Below are positions 52,326-60,725 of a stretch of 64,000 nucleotides of DNA, piece after piece. The first letter of the stretch is position 1, and each line of letters starts with the position of its first letter. The notes beneath the pieces were generated by a model. It did not search any database. It was given only the letters and a program-made list of their open reading frames with translations, and had not been told where the DNA came from. A program made the translations under genes and the position numbers. The DNA comes from Chitinophagaceae bacterium (lineage in GTDB: Bacteria > Bacteroidota > Bacteroidia > Chitinophagales > Chitinophagaceae): contig JADKJX010000010.1 in assembly GCA_016720775.1 (NCBI GenBank), positions 69,334 to 133,333 on the forward strand, in the 5' to 3' direction.

Positions 52326-52582
52326 TTTTTTTAACACATCCTGCAGCATCAGTTTGTCCAGGCTCAGGTCGGCCACAATTTGTTTTAATCGTTGATTTTC
52401 TTCCTGGAGATCTTTAAGCTTTTTCAATTCGGCGATGCCAAGACCTGCATACTTTTTCTTCCAGTTATGAAAGGTGGTTTCACCGATCCAGAGCTTCCTG
52501 CAAACTTCGTCGATTTTAACGCCATTTTCTGCCTGGCGAAGAGCAAACACAATTTGTGCCTCTGTGAATTTTGACTTTTCAT
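52317..52582 (-). pseudogene. IS3 transposase OrfA, frameshifted start
   Basis: The frame FALRQAENGVKIDEVCRKLW, TTFHNWKKKYAGLGIAELKK and LQEENQRLKQIVADLSLDKL is the OrfA helix-turn-helix and leucine-zipper region of IS3 elements. The ATG at 52582 is one A short in its run compared with copy 2, so the first residues fall out of frame. OrfA and OrfB normally join by programmed -1 frameshifting. Confidence 0.75.
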
Positions 52583-52633
52583 TGCAATTATTTACTTTTT
52601 TAAGTTATGAATAATTGCCCTCATTTCTCAATT

Positions 52634-53284
52634 TTAGTCTGTGGCGGTTTTAGGGGAAGAGATCAACTTATCCATAAAATAAATATGATATTGAAAAAGT
52701 AAATACTCTTGATAATCTTTGGTATTAATGAAAAAAGCTGATTCGTCAATTGGTGATTTAAAACTTTTGGAGATTAACTTTTTGGATAGCTTAATTTTGG
52801 TTTCTCTTATTTGATTTTCTTTGGTAAGTGTAATCTGTTTTTTAAATATAAACAGATCACCTTTATGAATTTCCTTAGATGACCAGCCAACCCCACAAAG
52901 CATAGTTGTAATATAACTAATAGGCTTGTATTGATTTTCTTTCGTTTTTACGATCTGAATTCCATTGAGTTTGTTGTCATGCCTAACTTTAATAGTTAAA
53001 ACAGAATCTTTACTGTTAAAACTATAGTAATATTCAAATCCAGTTTTTGCTGAATTTAATAAATAAGAGCCTAAGATATTTTTAAGAATTTGGTTGCTCA
53101 CTTCAGATGTGTCAAGCTTAGAAAATTGAATATCCTTTGTTTTGGTAATGATTTTAGTTGCGATAATGGTATCAAAAGAAAAATTAATTTCAGTCATTGT
53201 TCCTGTCGGGGAAAATTGTGGGAGTTGCGAATACGACTTGCTAGTTAGAAAAGCAGAAATGGATATCAAAATGATTAATTTCAA
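52634..53284 (-). CDS. secreted protein of unknown function, extended into the IS3 end
   Basis: A 216-residue frame starting at TTG 53284 with a signal peptide (KLIILISISAFLTSKSYSQ). The body: FSFDTIIATKIITKTKDIQF, SYLLNSAKTGFEYYYSFNSK and ITLTKENQIRETKIKLSKKL. The last ten residues (ISSPKTATD region) are coded by the IS3 end. Joining the flanks at the ACTT duplication restores GAT AAG TAA, so the original protein stopped after FMDK, about 206 residues. No family is recognised. Confidence 0.6.
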   Translation of the reverse strand: MKLIILISISAFLTSKSYSQLPQFSPTGTMTEINFSFDTIIATKIITKTKDIQFSKLDTSEVSNQILKNILGSYLLNSAKTGFEYYYSFNSKDSVLTIKVRHDNKLNGIQIVKTKENQYKPISYITTMLCGVGWSSKEIHKGDLFIFKKQITLTKENQIRETKIKLSKKLISKSFKSPIDESAFFINTKDYQEYLLFQYHIYFMDKLISSPKTATD

Positions 53285-53311
53285 GTAGAATGCTGTTTAA
53301 AATTTGCGCCC

Positions 53312-53500
53312 AACGTGGCAGGCTTGCTGCTGTGGGGGATTGTTGCTGTGTCCGCCCCGGTGCAAAACCTGATTAAAGAAACGAATTTTTATTTTAAAAG
53401 TGAAACCGATTAGTAAACGGTCAGCCCCATAGCCAAAGTTGAATATAGGAGTAATGCCTGGATTTCCTTCCGTCTGCCCCCATAGAAGCAAACCAATGTT
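53312..53500 (-). repeat. attC-51, type A
   Basis: It ends cassette 51. Its right arm GTTAGCTGTAGTGC pairs with GCATTACAGCTAAC before attC-52, with one wobble-type mismatch. Confidence 0.92.
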
Positions 53501-53539
53501 AGCTGTAGTGCGGCTTTACTTAAGAAATTAAGAATAAAA

Positions 53540-53731
53540 TTATGCTGTAGTTTTTTTCTTTTGAATTCGTGAAGATCGTCTCAGAGGAGCACTCTGTTTC
53601 TTTTTACTTGGGAGTTTACCTGTGAGTTTATAATTAGCAATTATCTCGCTAATCATTTTTCTATCTTGGTCTGTTAAGACTGACGGTCCAACTATTAAAT
53701 CAACACCTTTAGGTTCTTTTATAAGTCCCAT
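53540..53731 (-). CDS. small partner protein of the GNAT-like gene (copy 2)
   Basis: A 63-residue protein: GLIKEPKGVDLIVGPSVLTD, QDRKMISEIIANYKLTGK and a basic SKKKQSAPLRRSSRIQKKKT tail. It corresponds to the 57-residue protein of cassette 8 (shared V-D, G-P..L-T, I-S-E-x-I and a basic tail). It follows the GNAT-like gene by 12 bases. The recurrence of the pair in two diverged cassettes suggests a real functional link. Confidence 0.7.
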   Translation of the reverse strand: MGLIKEPKGVDLIVGPSVLTDQDRKMISEIIANYKLTGKLPSKKKQSAPLRRSSRIQKKKTTA

Positions 53732-53743
53732 TTTATTTAATTT

Positions 53744-54271
53744 TTAAACTGGATAATATTTCTTGATTAATTTAAGTGCTTCACTAGGAAAGATTACCAT
53801 TTTGTGTCCACCTACATTAGTTGCACCTAAACTCTTTTCATAATGCTCGATAAGTTTAGTCTTAGAATTAAAAGAAACAAAACCTTGATAGCCTTTGTCC
53901 CATGAAGTTTTACAAGTAAAAGCAAACAGATTTCCTGGAACTCCTTCATAAAGTTTGTTTTTCCCTAAATTGAAAGGCGCACTTTCTACAAGGTGCAAAT
54001 AATAATGATCTTTATAATCGCTAATACTTGCTAGACCTTGAATAATACTAGGATTGTCACGAATAGTTAACTTGAAAACTTGCCTATCTAAATATTTAAG
54101 TTCGGTTGCCCAAGTAAAAAGCCAGCCATTTTTCTTTGTAACTGTTTTCAAATCCCCTTTTGTTACTGGATGAACATCTGTAAGAAAGCTGTCACCGGAA
54201 ATGGTATTAAGTATGCTATTTGTAAGCTTGTCAATCTTAATGTCCAGATGATATTTATTCTGTTTCTTCAC
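53744..54271 (-). CDS. GNAT-like acetyltransferase (intact copy)
   Basis: A 175-residue protein starting with GTG at 54271, the same start codon as its cassette 8 relative. It reads YHLDIKIDKLTNSILNTISG, SFLTDVHPVTKGDLKTVTKK, QVFKLTIRDNPSIIQGLASI, YLHLVESAPFNLGKNKLYEG and PGNLFAFTCKTSWDKGYQGF, then HYEKSLGATNVGGHKMVIF. The G-V-P-G-N-L...G segment before a helix resembles the acetyl-CoA site of GNAT enzymes, though the match is not strong. It is paired with a small basic protein. Confidence 0.6.
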   Translation of the reverse strand: MKKQNKYHLDIKIDKLTNSILNTISGDSFLTDVHPVTKGDLKTVTKKNGWLFTWATELKYLDRQVFKLTIRDNPSIIQGLASISDYKDHYYLHLVESAPFNLGKNKLYEGVPGNLFAFTCKTSWDKGYQGFVSFNSKTKLIEHYEKSLGATNVGGHKMVIFPSEALKLIKKYYPV

Positions 54272-54348
54272 CCTTTAAAGATACGAAAATTGCGGCTAAA
54301 ATTTAAATTAAGGGTCGAGTCTAAAAGCGCTTCGACAGCATTACAGCT

Positions 54349-54539
54349 AACGTGGCAGGCTTGCTGCTGTGGGGGATTGTTGCTGTGTCCGCCCACCCGC
54401 AAAACCTGATTAAAGAAACGAATTTTTATTTTAAAATGTAAAACCGATTAGTAAACGGTCAACCCCATAGCCGATGTTGAATAAGGGAGTAATGCCTGGA
54501 TATCCTTCCTTTCGCCCCCATAGCAGCAAACCCAATGTT
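54349..54539 (-). repeat. attC-52, type A
   Basis: It should end cassette 52. Its right arm GTTAGCCCCT does not match the far end of that cassette, TGGCATATAAC before attC-53. It is the clearest complete site whose two arms disagree. Its left arm TACAGCTAAC belongs to cassette 51. Confidence 0.85.
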
Positions 54540-54918
54540 AGCCCCTGTTTTTTGGGGTTAGTTATTTTCAAAAAGGAAAAAGGGGGAGCACCCCCCCATT
54601 GGGGGGCGGGGGAATTCCGGACCCCGGGGGGGGGGTTTTGTTATAGATTCCTTTGTTTATCTTTTTGTTTTTCAACTTTGGGGGCTGTGGGGGGGGTATG
54701 CCGTGCTTCAGTCTGTCAACCCAAAAGAGCCGAAAGCCATAAATGTTGTCTGCGAACAAAGGCTTGATTTGTAAAAGCGCTTTAAAACCGCAGAGACCAA
54801 AGAGAGTTGTGCATCTCTGAGCTGATTGCTAACCCGAAAGAAAGATGAATAGCGATCCGATGTTGGGATACCGATGAACAGATGGCTACGAAAAGAACCG
54901 CAACGCAGCATGGCATAT
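54540..54918. other. corrupted or chimeric cassette content, no gene
   Basis: No gene can be supported. The first 160 bp follow the start of the DUF2442 cassette (compare 14494-14660) piece by piece, for example TAGATTCCTTTG at 54644 and GAATTCCG at 54612, but with long runs of G and C and replaced bases. From about 54696 the sequence changes to a complex stretch with no coding frame that I recognise. The two ends of the cassette are not complementary. Low-quality consensus or misassembly is the likeliest cause. Confidence 0.6.
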
Positions 54919-55109
54919 AACGTGGCAGGCTTGCTGCTGTGGGGGATTGTTGCTGAGTCCGCCCCGGCTGCAAAACCTGATTAAAGAAACGAATTTTTAT
55001 TTTAAAAGTAAAACCGATTAGTTAACGGTCAACCCCATAGCCAAAGCTGAATAGGGGGGTAATGTTTGGATTTACTTCCGTCTGCCCCCATAGCAGCAAA
55101 CCTAATGTT
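54919..55109 (-). repeat. attC-53, type A
   Basis: It ends cassette 53. Its right arm GTTGGCTGAA pairs over its core with TTAGCCAAC before attC-54. Its left arm CATATAAC matches nothing in cassette 52. Confidence 0.88.
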
Positions 55110-55121
55110 GGCTGAAGTGCG

Positions 55122-55634
55122 TCAATTCTCCAACATAAGTTCTTTTAAAAGTAGAGCAAATTTTATGTCGCAATTATATCCATCAGTATCCGATGATAAA
55201 GACACGAGATAGAAATAAGGCTTGCCCGTTTTTGGGTAACTTATTTTGGTAACAGTCAATAAAGTACCAGGGATTAAATACTTTTTTACTTTCTCTTTAT
55301 TTTTCTTGGAATCCACATAGTTTTCAATAGCATGTTCGTATCTCATATCTTGCCCCCATATGGATGGAACAATGGCAGCTTTCTTAGAGACAATAGAACG
55401 AAATTGACCGGCATCACCTGCTGGATTCCCTGTAATTAGCTTCTGTCCAATAAAAATCTTGAGGCCAGTACTAAAAAACAGTGTATCGCCGATTAAATCA
55501 GGCGACATATTGAAAGTGATTAAGGCATCACTACTTTTTTGTCCAAAAAGCGAAAGTGAGAATAGTAAAATTGCCACAAGAATATTCCACTTACTTGGTT
55601 TCTTGCTCATGTGATGGTAATTGAGCTGTTTCAT
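55122..55634 (-). CDS. secreted protein of unknown function
   Basis: A 170-residue protein; an ATG eight codons in (SKKPSKWNILVAILLFSLSL) gives a cleaner signal peptide ending SLFGQ. The body: DALITFNMSPDLIGDTLFFS, GLKIFIGQKLITGNPAGDAG and GTLLTVTKISYPKTGKPYFY. It is beta-rich, with no known family. It is the only gene of cassette 53. Confidence 0.55.
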   Translation of the reverse strand: MKQLNYHHMSKKPSKWNILVAILLFSLSLFGQKSSDALITFNMSPDLIGDTLFFSTGLKIFIGQKLITGNPAGDAGQFRSIVSKKAAIVPSIWGQDMRYEHAIENYVDSKKNKEKVKKYLIPGTLLTVTKISYPKTGKPYFYLVSLSSDTDGYNCDIKFALLLKELMLEN

Positions 55635-55646
55635 AGCATTTTAGCC

Positions 55647-55836
55647 AACGTGGCAGGCTTGCTGCTGTGGGGGATTGTTGCTGTGTCCGCCCGGCTGCAA
55701 AACCTGATTAAAGAAACGAATTTTTATTTTAAAAGTAAAAACGATTAGTAAACGGTCAACCCCATAGCCAACGCTGAATAAGGGAGTAATGCCTGGATTT
55801 CCTTCCGTCTGCCCCCATAGCAGCAAACCACATGTT
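55647..55836 (-). repeat. attC-54, type A
   Basis: It ends cassette 54, the TonB-receptor cassette. Its right arm GTTATGCGTTCGCC pairs with GGTGACGCATAAC before attC-55, with a bulge. Confidence 0.9.
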
Positions 55837-55875
55837 ATGCGTTCGCCCTTCTTCTCGGTCTGTCAAACTGTAACA

Positions 55876-58059
55876 TTAAAATTTGATGCCCAATGTTACA
55901 TAAACATTTCTTCCGTCACTTGACCAAATACCTGGACCCGGATAAAATGTTGGTCGCTTAGTAAAATATTGTTTGTTGAAAATATTACTGATACCTGCCC
56001 TTATTGTGAAAAGAGAATTTGTTTTTAATGATGCGTTGAAGTCCCAAATAGAATATGCAGGTGTAAAACCTTTTGCACCACTTGCTGGCGGTGTTACAGT
56101 ATTTAAAGCGTCCGAAAAAGTTGATGAAGTGTAACTGTACAGAATTGTACAACTAAAACCTTTGTATAAAATGTCAATACCGTTTCTGCTTATCCATTCT
56201 GGTACTGCTTCCACTTTATTTCCTACGATTGATTTGTTGGCTGTGCCTGTTGAAACTTGTCCCGTAATATATTTAGCGTCCATGAATGAGGTTGAAGTAA
56301 ATAACCCTGCAAATAATTTATTTGTTATTGGGAATTTGTATTGTACAAACATTTCAACGCCATTAGTAAGACTGTTGCCAATATTTGTTTTGTAAGTGTA
56401 TGGTTGTCCTGCATTGTCTTGTAATACCAATGTGCCCAAACGATTTTTATAAAGCACCCTGAAATAATTTATGTCGTATTGCAGACGGTTAAACAGTTTG
56501 CCTCTAACACCGATTTCAGCATTGTAACCAAAAGCGTCTTTTAAATTTTTGTCAATCTGTTCGTAAGTGGATGCAGGAACAATGTCTTTAAATATAACAG
56601 GTCGGTAAGCCTGTGAGATGCCGCCATACAAAGTATTTTCTTTGTCGAGCAGGTATTGTGAACTAATGCCCAACAAAGCAAAATTATGTTTGATAGTAGT
56701 AGGCAATGAGTTTACAGTGTAATATTTAATTACGCCGTTCATTTTTGAATTGCCGTTTTCAAATCTTATTCCGGGTGAAACTGTCCACCGTGAATTTATA
56801 TGAAAAATATTTTCTGCAAACAGGGCAATATTGTTTGTTTTAAAATGAACATCCCTGCCAAAGTCGGGTGTTGTAAGCGTCAGGTCATAATCTGTTCCAG
56901 TTGTTCCCACGCCTAATTGCTTCCTTTGCAAATTATTATTCATGTAAGCAAAGCCTGTTGCCAATTTGCTTTGAATTTTTCCAATTTTGTAGTGATGCAA
57001 CAAACGGAACTCAACCGTTCTGCTGTTGAAGCGGTCAATATCTACCTGCCTGTTTTTATATGTTCCTGTTACTGGGTTGATGGTGTCTGGAACATTAGCA
57101 AATGCGTCCAATTGCACACTGCTTCTACTGCCAAAAACTCCTGATGTTGTAAGATTTACTTTTGTTTGTTGTGATAATTTCCAATTTAATGTTATAGAAG
57201 GAACGTAAATGTCAGGACTAAAATAATTACGACTTCTTGTACTCATAGTTGGGTCGGCATTAAACATGCTGTCGTTTAAAGGACCGGGGATGTGATACAA
57301 ATATTTTGAGCGACCTAACTCTGCCTTTATAGAAATATTTGAATTGAACTGATAATTTAATTGTACAAACTGTGCATTAGCGTCTGACTGGCTATTGTCT
57401 CTGTAACCATCGGAATGTCTGCGGTAATAATAAGCGTAGTAAGAAATTTTATTGTGAGTTCCACTAATTGCATTGTAGCTACTAAGTAAATTAAATGAAC
57501 CTATTGTATTAACACTTTCAAAAGTAAATGCTTTAGAGGTGTCAGGCTTTTTTGCATTGTAATTTATCATCCCACCAAACTGTGCTCCGTATTGTAATGA
57601 ACCTGTTCCCCTGACTAATTCTATTTTTTCAAAACTTTCCATTGGGGCACTATAATGACTTGCAGGATATCCATACATATCAGAGTTGATAATTATTCCA
57701 TTCTGTCTAATATTAAATTCCCAACTACGATGTGGGTCAAGTCCACGGGTAGAAATATTTAACTGGTTGCCGCTGCCATCCATGTCATAAACAAATACGC
57801 CGGGGATTTTGGCAAAGAGTTGTCGCCCTGTTTTTATGGCAATGTTGGCATTTGTTCCTGAAAGTGTTATTACTTTATTTTTTTTACCACTGTTTAAAAA
57901 ACCGTTTTGTTCTTCGGGCAATTGGGCTATGTCCCGCCGTTGCCATGCCTTGATGACTACTTCTTTTAGTCCCTTTGTTTTTGTAGTGTCTTTTTGTGTC
58001 TGACCAAAGGCAATATTGAAGATTGTAAAACTTGTAACTAATAATGTGATTTTTCTCAT
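55876..58059 (-). CDS. TonB-dependent outer-membrane receptor
   Basis: A 727-residue receptor with a signal peptide (NIAFGQTQ). The plug domain shows GLKEVVIKAWQRRDIAQLPE, GRQLFAKIPGVFVYDMDGSG, NQLNISTRGLDPHRSWEFNI and FEKIELVRGTGSLQYGAQFG, then a 22-strand-type barrel ending GRNVYVTLGIKF with a terminal Phe, as outer-membrane barrels need. The R-G-x-x-P-x-R-S motif suggests a FecA-like siderophore or citrate receptor, but the substrate is not shown. No SusD partner is present. It is the only gene of cassette 54, one of the longest cassettes. Confidence 0.92.
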   Translation of the reverse strand: MRKITLLVTSFTIFNIAFGQTQKDTTKTKGLKEVVIKAWQRRDIAQLPEEQNGFLNSGKKNKVITLSGTNANIAIKTGRQLFAKIPGVFVYDMDGSGNQLNISTRGLDPHRSWEFNIRQNGIIINSDMYGYPASHYSAPMESFEKIELVRGTGSLQYGAQFGGMINYNAKKPDTSKAFTFESVNTIGSFNLLSSYNAISGTHNKISYYAYYYRRHSDGYRDNSQSDANAQFVQLNYQFNSNISIKAELGRSKYLYHIPGPLNDSMFNADPTMSTRSRNYFSPDIYVPSITLNWKLSQQTKVNLTTSGVFGSRSSVQLDAFANVPDTINPVTGTYKNRQVDIDRFNSRTVEFRLLHHYKIGKIQSKLATGFAYMNNNLQRKQLGVGTTGTDYDLTLTTPDFGRDVHFKTNNIALFAENIFHINSRWTVSPGIRFENGNSKMNGVIKYYTVNSLPTTIKHNFALLGISSQYLLDKENTLYGGISQAYRPVIFKDIVPASTYEQIDKNLKDAFGYNAEIGVRGKLFNRLQYDINYFRVLYKNRLGTLVLQDNAGQPYTYKTNIGNSLTNGVEMFVQYKFPITNKLFAGLFTSTSFMDAKYITGQVSTGTANKSIVGNKVEAVPEWISRNGIDILYKGFSCTILYSYTSSTFSDALNTVTPPASGAKGFTPAYSIWDFNASLKTNSLFTIRAGISNIFNKQYFTKRPTFYPGPGIWSSDGRNVYVTLGIKF

Positions 58060-58140
58060 ACTGCAAATTTAAGCCAGTCTGGTCAAATGAACTTTGTCAA
58101 ACACAAATGAAGAACGGAATGCTCCAATAGGGTGACGCAT

Positions 58141-58329
58141 AACGTGCAAGGCTTGCTGCTGTGGGGGATTGTTGCTGTGTCCGCCCAGCCGCAAAGCCTG
58201 ATTAAAGGAACGACTTTTTATTTTAAATGTAAAACCGATTAGTAAACGGTCAACCCCATAGCCAAAGTTGAATAGTGGAGCGGTGCCTGGATTTACTTCC
58301 GTCTGCCCCCATAGCAGCAAACCAATGTT
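58141..58329 (-). repeat. attC-55, type A
   Basis: It ends cassette 55. Its right arm GTTATGCGCT pairs with AGCGCATAAC before attC-56. Confidence 0.92.
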
Positions 58330-58363
58330 ATGCGCTGTGCCAGTATTTATATGCTTAATCTGT

Positions 58364-58683
58364 TCATTCTAAAACATCCCATTCAAATCCAACTCCTGTG
58401 TCAAGGATAATGATCTTTGCAGCGATTTAAAATTCCAGTCCAATTTCATTTGGCTTAAATTTTAATTTCACTGATATTATCAACTCACTTGTATTGGCTT
58501 TTGGGTAGTCCTCCTATATCTGACCTCCTCGATAAATTGTAAGTAGGCGTTTACCTTTTCCTGCAGAAGCAGCATATGTTCTCCGGCTTCATCCCATTCG
58601 AGGTGGTCTGAAATGGTAAGTATAACCTTCTCATCTCGAGATGTTCCAATGAAATCAATTTTATCTGTTTGATCTATACTCAT
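58364..58683 (-). pseudogene. DUF6572-like protein, frameshifted
   Basis: The frame from 58683 reads QTDKIDFIGTSRDEKVILTI, SDHLEWDEAGEHMLLLQEKV and NAYLQFIEE, the DUF6572 opening, then leaves phase near 58520. The expected continuation, DYPKANTSELIISVKLKFKP, and after a second indel near 58437 ILDTGVGFEWDVLE to 58364, is present in other frames. The restored protein is about 105 residues. Its function is unknown. It is the only gene of cassette 55. Confidence 0.6.
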
Positions 58684-58715
58684 AGGTTAGTAGAGTGTGG
58701 ATAGGCATAGCGCAT

Positions 58716-58905
58716 AACGTGGCAGGCTTGCTGCTGTGGGGGATTGTTGCTGTGTCCGCCCCGGCGCAAAGCCTGATTAAAGAAACGAATTTTTATTTTA
58801 AATGTAAAACCGATTAATAAACGGTCAACCCCACAACCAAAGCTGAATAGGGAAGTAATGCCTGGATTTCCTTCCGTCTGCCCCCATAGCAGCAAACCAT
58901 ATGTT
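58716..58905 (-). repeat. attC-56, type A
   Basis: It ends cassette 56, the aminopeptidase cassette. Its right arm GTTACCAGCA pairs with TTGCTGGTAAC before attC-57, apart from one wobble-type mismatch. Confidence 0.92.
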
Positions 58906-58917
58906 ACCAGCAGTTTT

Positions 58918-59682
58918 TTAACTCCAGATTTCATTCGTCTCTGTCAATACAATTGGGATACTGTCAGTAACAACAATTGTATGTTCGTGTTGAGCAACAA
59001 AGCCTCCCTTGTTTCCTACCATTGTCCAGCCGTTTTCTAAAGTTTCAGCGTAAGTAGATGTTGATGATATGAATGTTTCAATTGCGACTACGGAATTTTT
59101 CTTAAATCTCGTTAAGTTAAACTTGTTTCTGTAATTAGCTATTTCATTTGGTTCTTCATGAAGACTTCTTCCTACTCCATGTCCTGTCAAATTCTTAATG
59201 ACTTTGTAGCCTCTTTTTTTAGCCTCCGTTTCTATTAAAAACCCTATGTCAGATATACGTACACCGCCTTTTATATTGTGAATCGCTTTGCGTAATATGT
59301 TTTTTGATGCATCAACAATTTCTTTATGTTGATTAAAATCTCTTCCAAGGATGAATGAACCTCCATTGTCCGACCAAAATCCCTCTAATTCTGCTGAAAC
59401 GTCAATATTAATTAAATCTCCTTCACTAAGTATTTTCTTTTCTGAAGGTATACCATGGCAAAATTCATTATTTACACTTATGCAAGTCCAACCAGGAAAA
59501 CCGTAAGTCAAATATGGTGCTGATTTAGCGCCTAACTCATTAAGGATTTGTCCTCCGTAGTTATCTAATTGTTTAGTTGTCATTCCAGGTTGAGCAAAGT
59601 TTCTCATTGCTTTTAATGTGTAGGCAACAGCTTCGCTTGCCTTCTTCATTCCGACTAATTCTGACTCTTTGGTTATTGACAT
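58918..59682 (-). CDS. map: type I methionine aminopeptidase
   Basis: A complete 254-residue enzyme that removes the first methionine from new proteins. All five metal ligands are present: Asp94 (INIDVSAE), Asp105 (SDNGGSF), His168 (LTGHGVGR), Glu202 (AIETF) and Glu233 (QHEHTIVV). The substrate-site His76 lies in FCHGIPS. This is a housekeeping function, so the cassette copy is likely an extra paralogue. It has no ribosomal-protein or SecY neighbour, unlike the usual chromosomal map gene. It is the only gene of cassette 56. Confidence 0.93.
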   Translation of the reverse strand: MSITKESELVGMKKASEAVAYTLKAMRNFAQPGMTTKQLDNYGGQILNELGAKSAPYLTYGFPGWTCISVNNEFCHGIPSEKKILSEGDLINIDVSAELEGFWSDNGGSFILGRDFNQHKEIVDASKNILRKAIHNIKGGVRISDIGFLIETEAKKRGYKVIKNLTGHGVGRSLHEEPNEIANYRNKFNLTRFKKNSVVAIETFISSTSTYAETLENGWTMVGNKGGFVAQHEHTIVVTDSIPIVLTETNEIWS

Positions 59683-59720
59683 TTGCTTTAAATATTGAAG
59701 TCTGTCTTAAAATTGCTGGT

Positions 59721-59907
59721 AACCTGGCAGGCTTGCTGCTGTGGGGGATTATTGCTGAGTCCGCCCAGCGCAAACCAGATTAAAGAAACGAATTTTTATT
59801 TTAACAGTAAAACCGATTAATAAATGGTCAACCCCATAGCCAAAGTTGAATAGGGGAGTAATGCCTGGATTTACTTCCGTCCGCCCCCATAGCAGCAAAC
59901 CAATGTT
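59721..59907 (-). repeat. attC-57, type A
   Basis: It ends cassette 57. Its right arm GTTAGCGGTT pairs with AACCGCTAAC before attC-58. The left core is AACCTGGCAGG instead of AACGTGGCAGG. Confidence 0.9.
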
Positions 59908-59920
59908 AGCGGTTGTTTTA

Positions 59921-60469
59921 TTACTGCGTCTTTTGAATGTTTCCCCAACTTTTAAAAAAGTGTGGATTTGCAAGAGAACTTAATGTATAATAAAATCGAA
60001 ACTTGCCTACAGGAATAGTCGGATTAAATGCCAAAGCAGTGAAAGCATTCTGAACGTTTAGCCTGGTAGCTACTTTAAAATACGATGTCATGGTACTATC
60101 AACAACTACTGCTTTCAAAACAATTTGTCCTGCAAAGCCAGCATTAAATCTCAAAGCCAGCATAAGTTGTCGTAAAAGGATTCGGGAATGTCGCATTGTA
60201 ACCTGGTGGTGTGTCTATCACTGATTGCGGGGTAGTAGTACCATTCAAGTTAGCTGTGTCAAGACTATTGAATAAGCTTAACTCTTGTGATGTGAATGTT
60301 TTTGTTTGCCATTGTCCGTCAACAAGTGGTGGTATAGCAACACCAGATATGTCGATAGACCATTGTTTTGAAACGTCAATAGTAGTTGTTACAACAGGTC
60401 TTCCTTTTCGTTGCAAGAGCTAAGAATTAATAATGCAATAAGAGAAGAGTAAAGAAATTTAGTTGTCAT
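59921..60469 (-). pseudogene. lipoprotein of unknown function, two frameshifts
   Basis: From the ATG at 60469 a lipoprotein signal TTKFLYSSLIALLILSSCNE is followed by a shift near 60415 into GRPVVTTTIDVSKQWSIDIS and GQWQTKTFTSQELSLFNSLD, and a second shift near 60160 into RFNAGFAGQIVLKAVVVDST and IPVGKFRFYYTLSSLANPHF. The restored protein is about 180 residues and beta-rich. No family is recognised. It is the only gene of cassette 57. Confidence 0.55.
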
Positions 60470-60519
60470 AGATTTATATGTTTGAATTTGAAACGGAATG
60501 CTTGTTAAAAATAACCGCT

Positions 60520-60711
60520 AACGTGGCAGGCTTGCTGCTGTGGGGATTGTTGCTGTGTCCGCCCCGGCTGCAAAAACCCAATTAAAGAAACAAATTATTA
60601 TTGAAAACGTAAAACCGATTAGTTAGCGGTCAACCCCCATAGCCAAAGCTGAATAGGGGAGTAATGCCTGGATTTCCTTCCGTCCGCCCCCATAGCAGCA
60701 AACCTAATGTT
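60520..60711 (-). repeat. attC-58, type A
   Basis: It ends cassette 58, the zeta-like pair. Its right arm GTTATGTGCT pairs with AGCACATAAC before attC-59. Confidence 0.92.
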
Positions 60712-60725
60712 ATGTGCTGTACTAA

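Larger units (their letters stand above)
51449..52665 (-). mobile_element. IS3-family element (copy 1)
   Basis: The ends TGAACCCTTCCC and, at the right, GGGGAAGAGATCA form an imperfect inverted repeat. ACTT is repeated directly on both sides (51445-51448 and 52666-52669), the target duplication. The element is about 1217 bp, normal for IS3. It carries an OrfA-type helix-turn-helix frame and an OrfB DDE transposase in several frames. The insertion lies exactly in the stop codon of the cassette 50 gene. The second copy is at 62783-64000. Confidence 0.88.

Noticed and set aside
54568..54767. Proline- and glycine-rich frames in the G/C-run region of cassette 52
   Set aside because: They are produced by homopolymer runs in a stretch that looks like damaged sequence.
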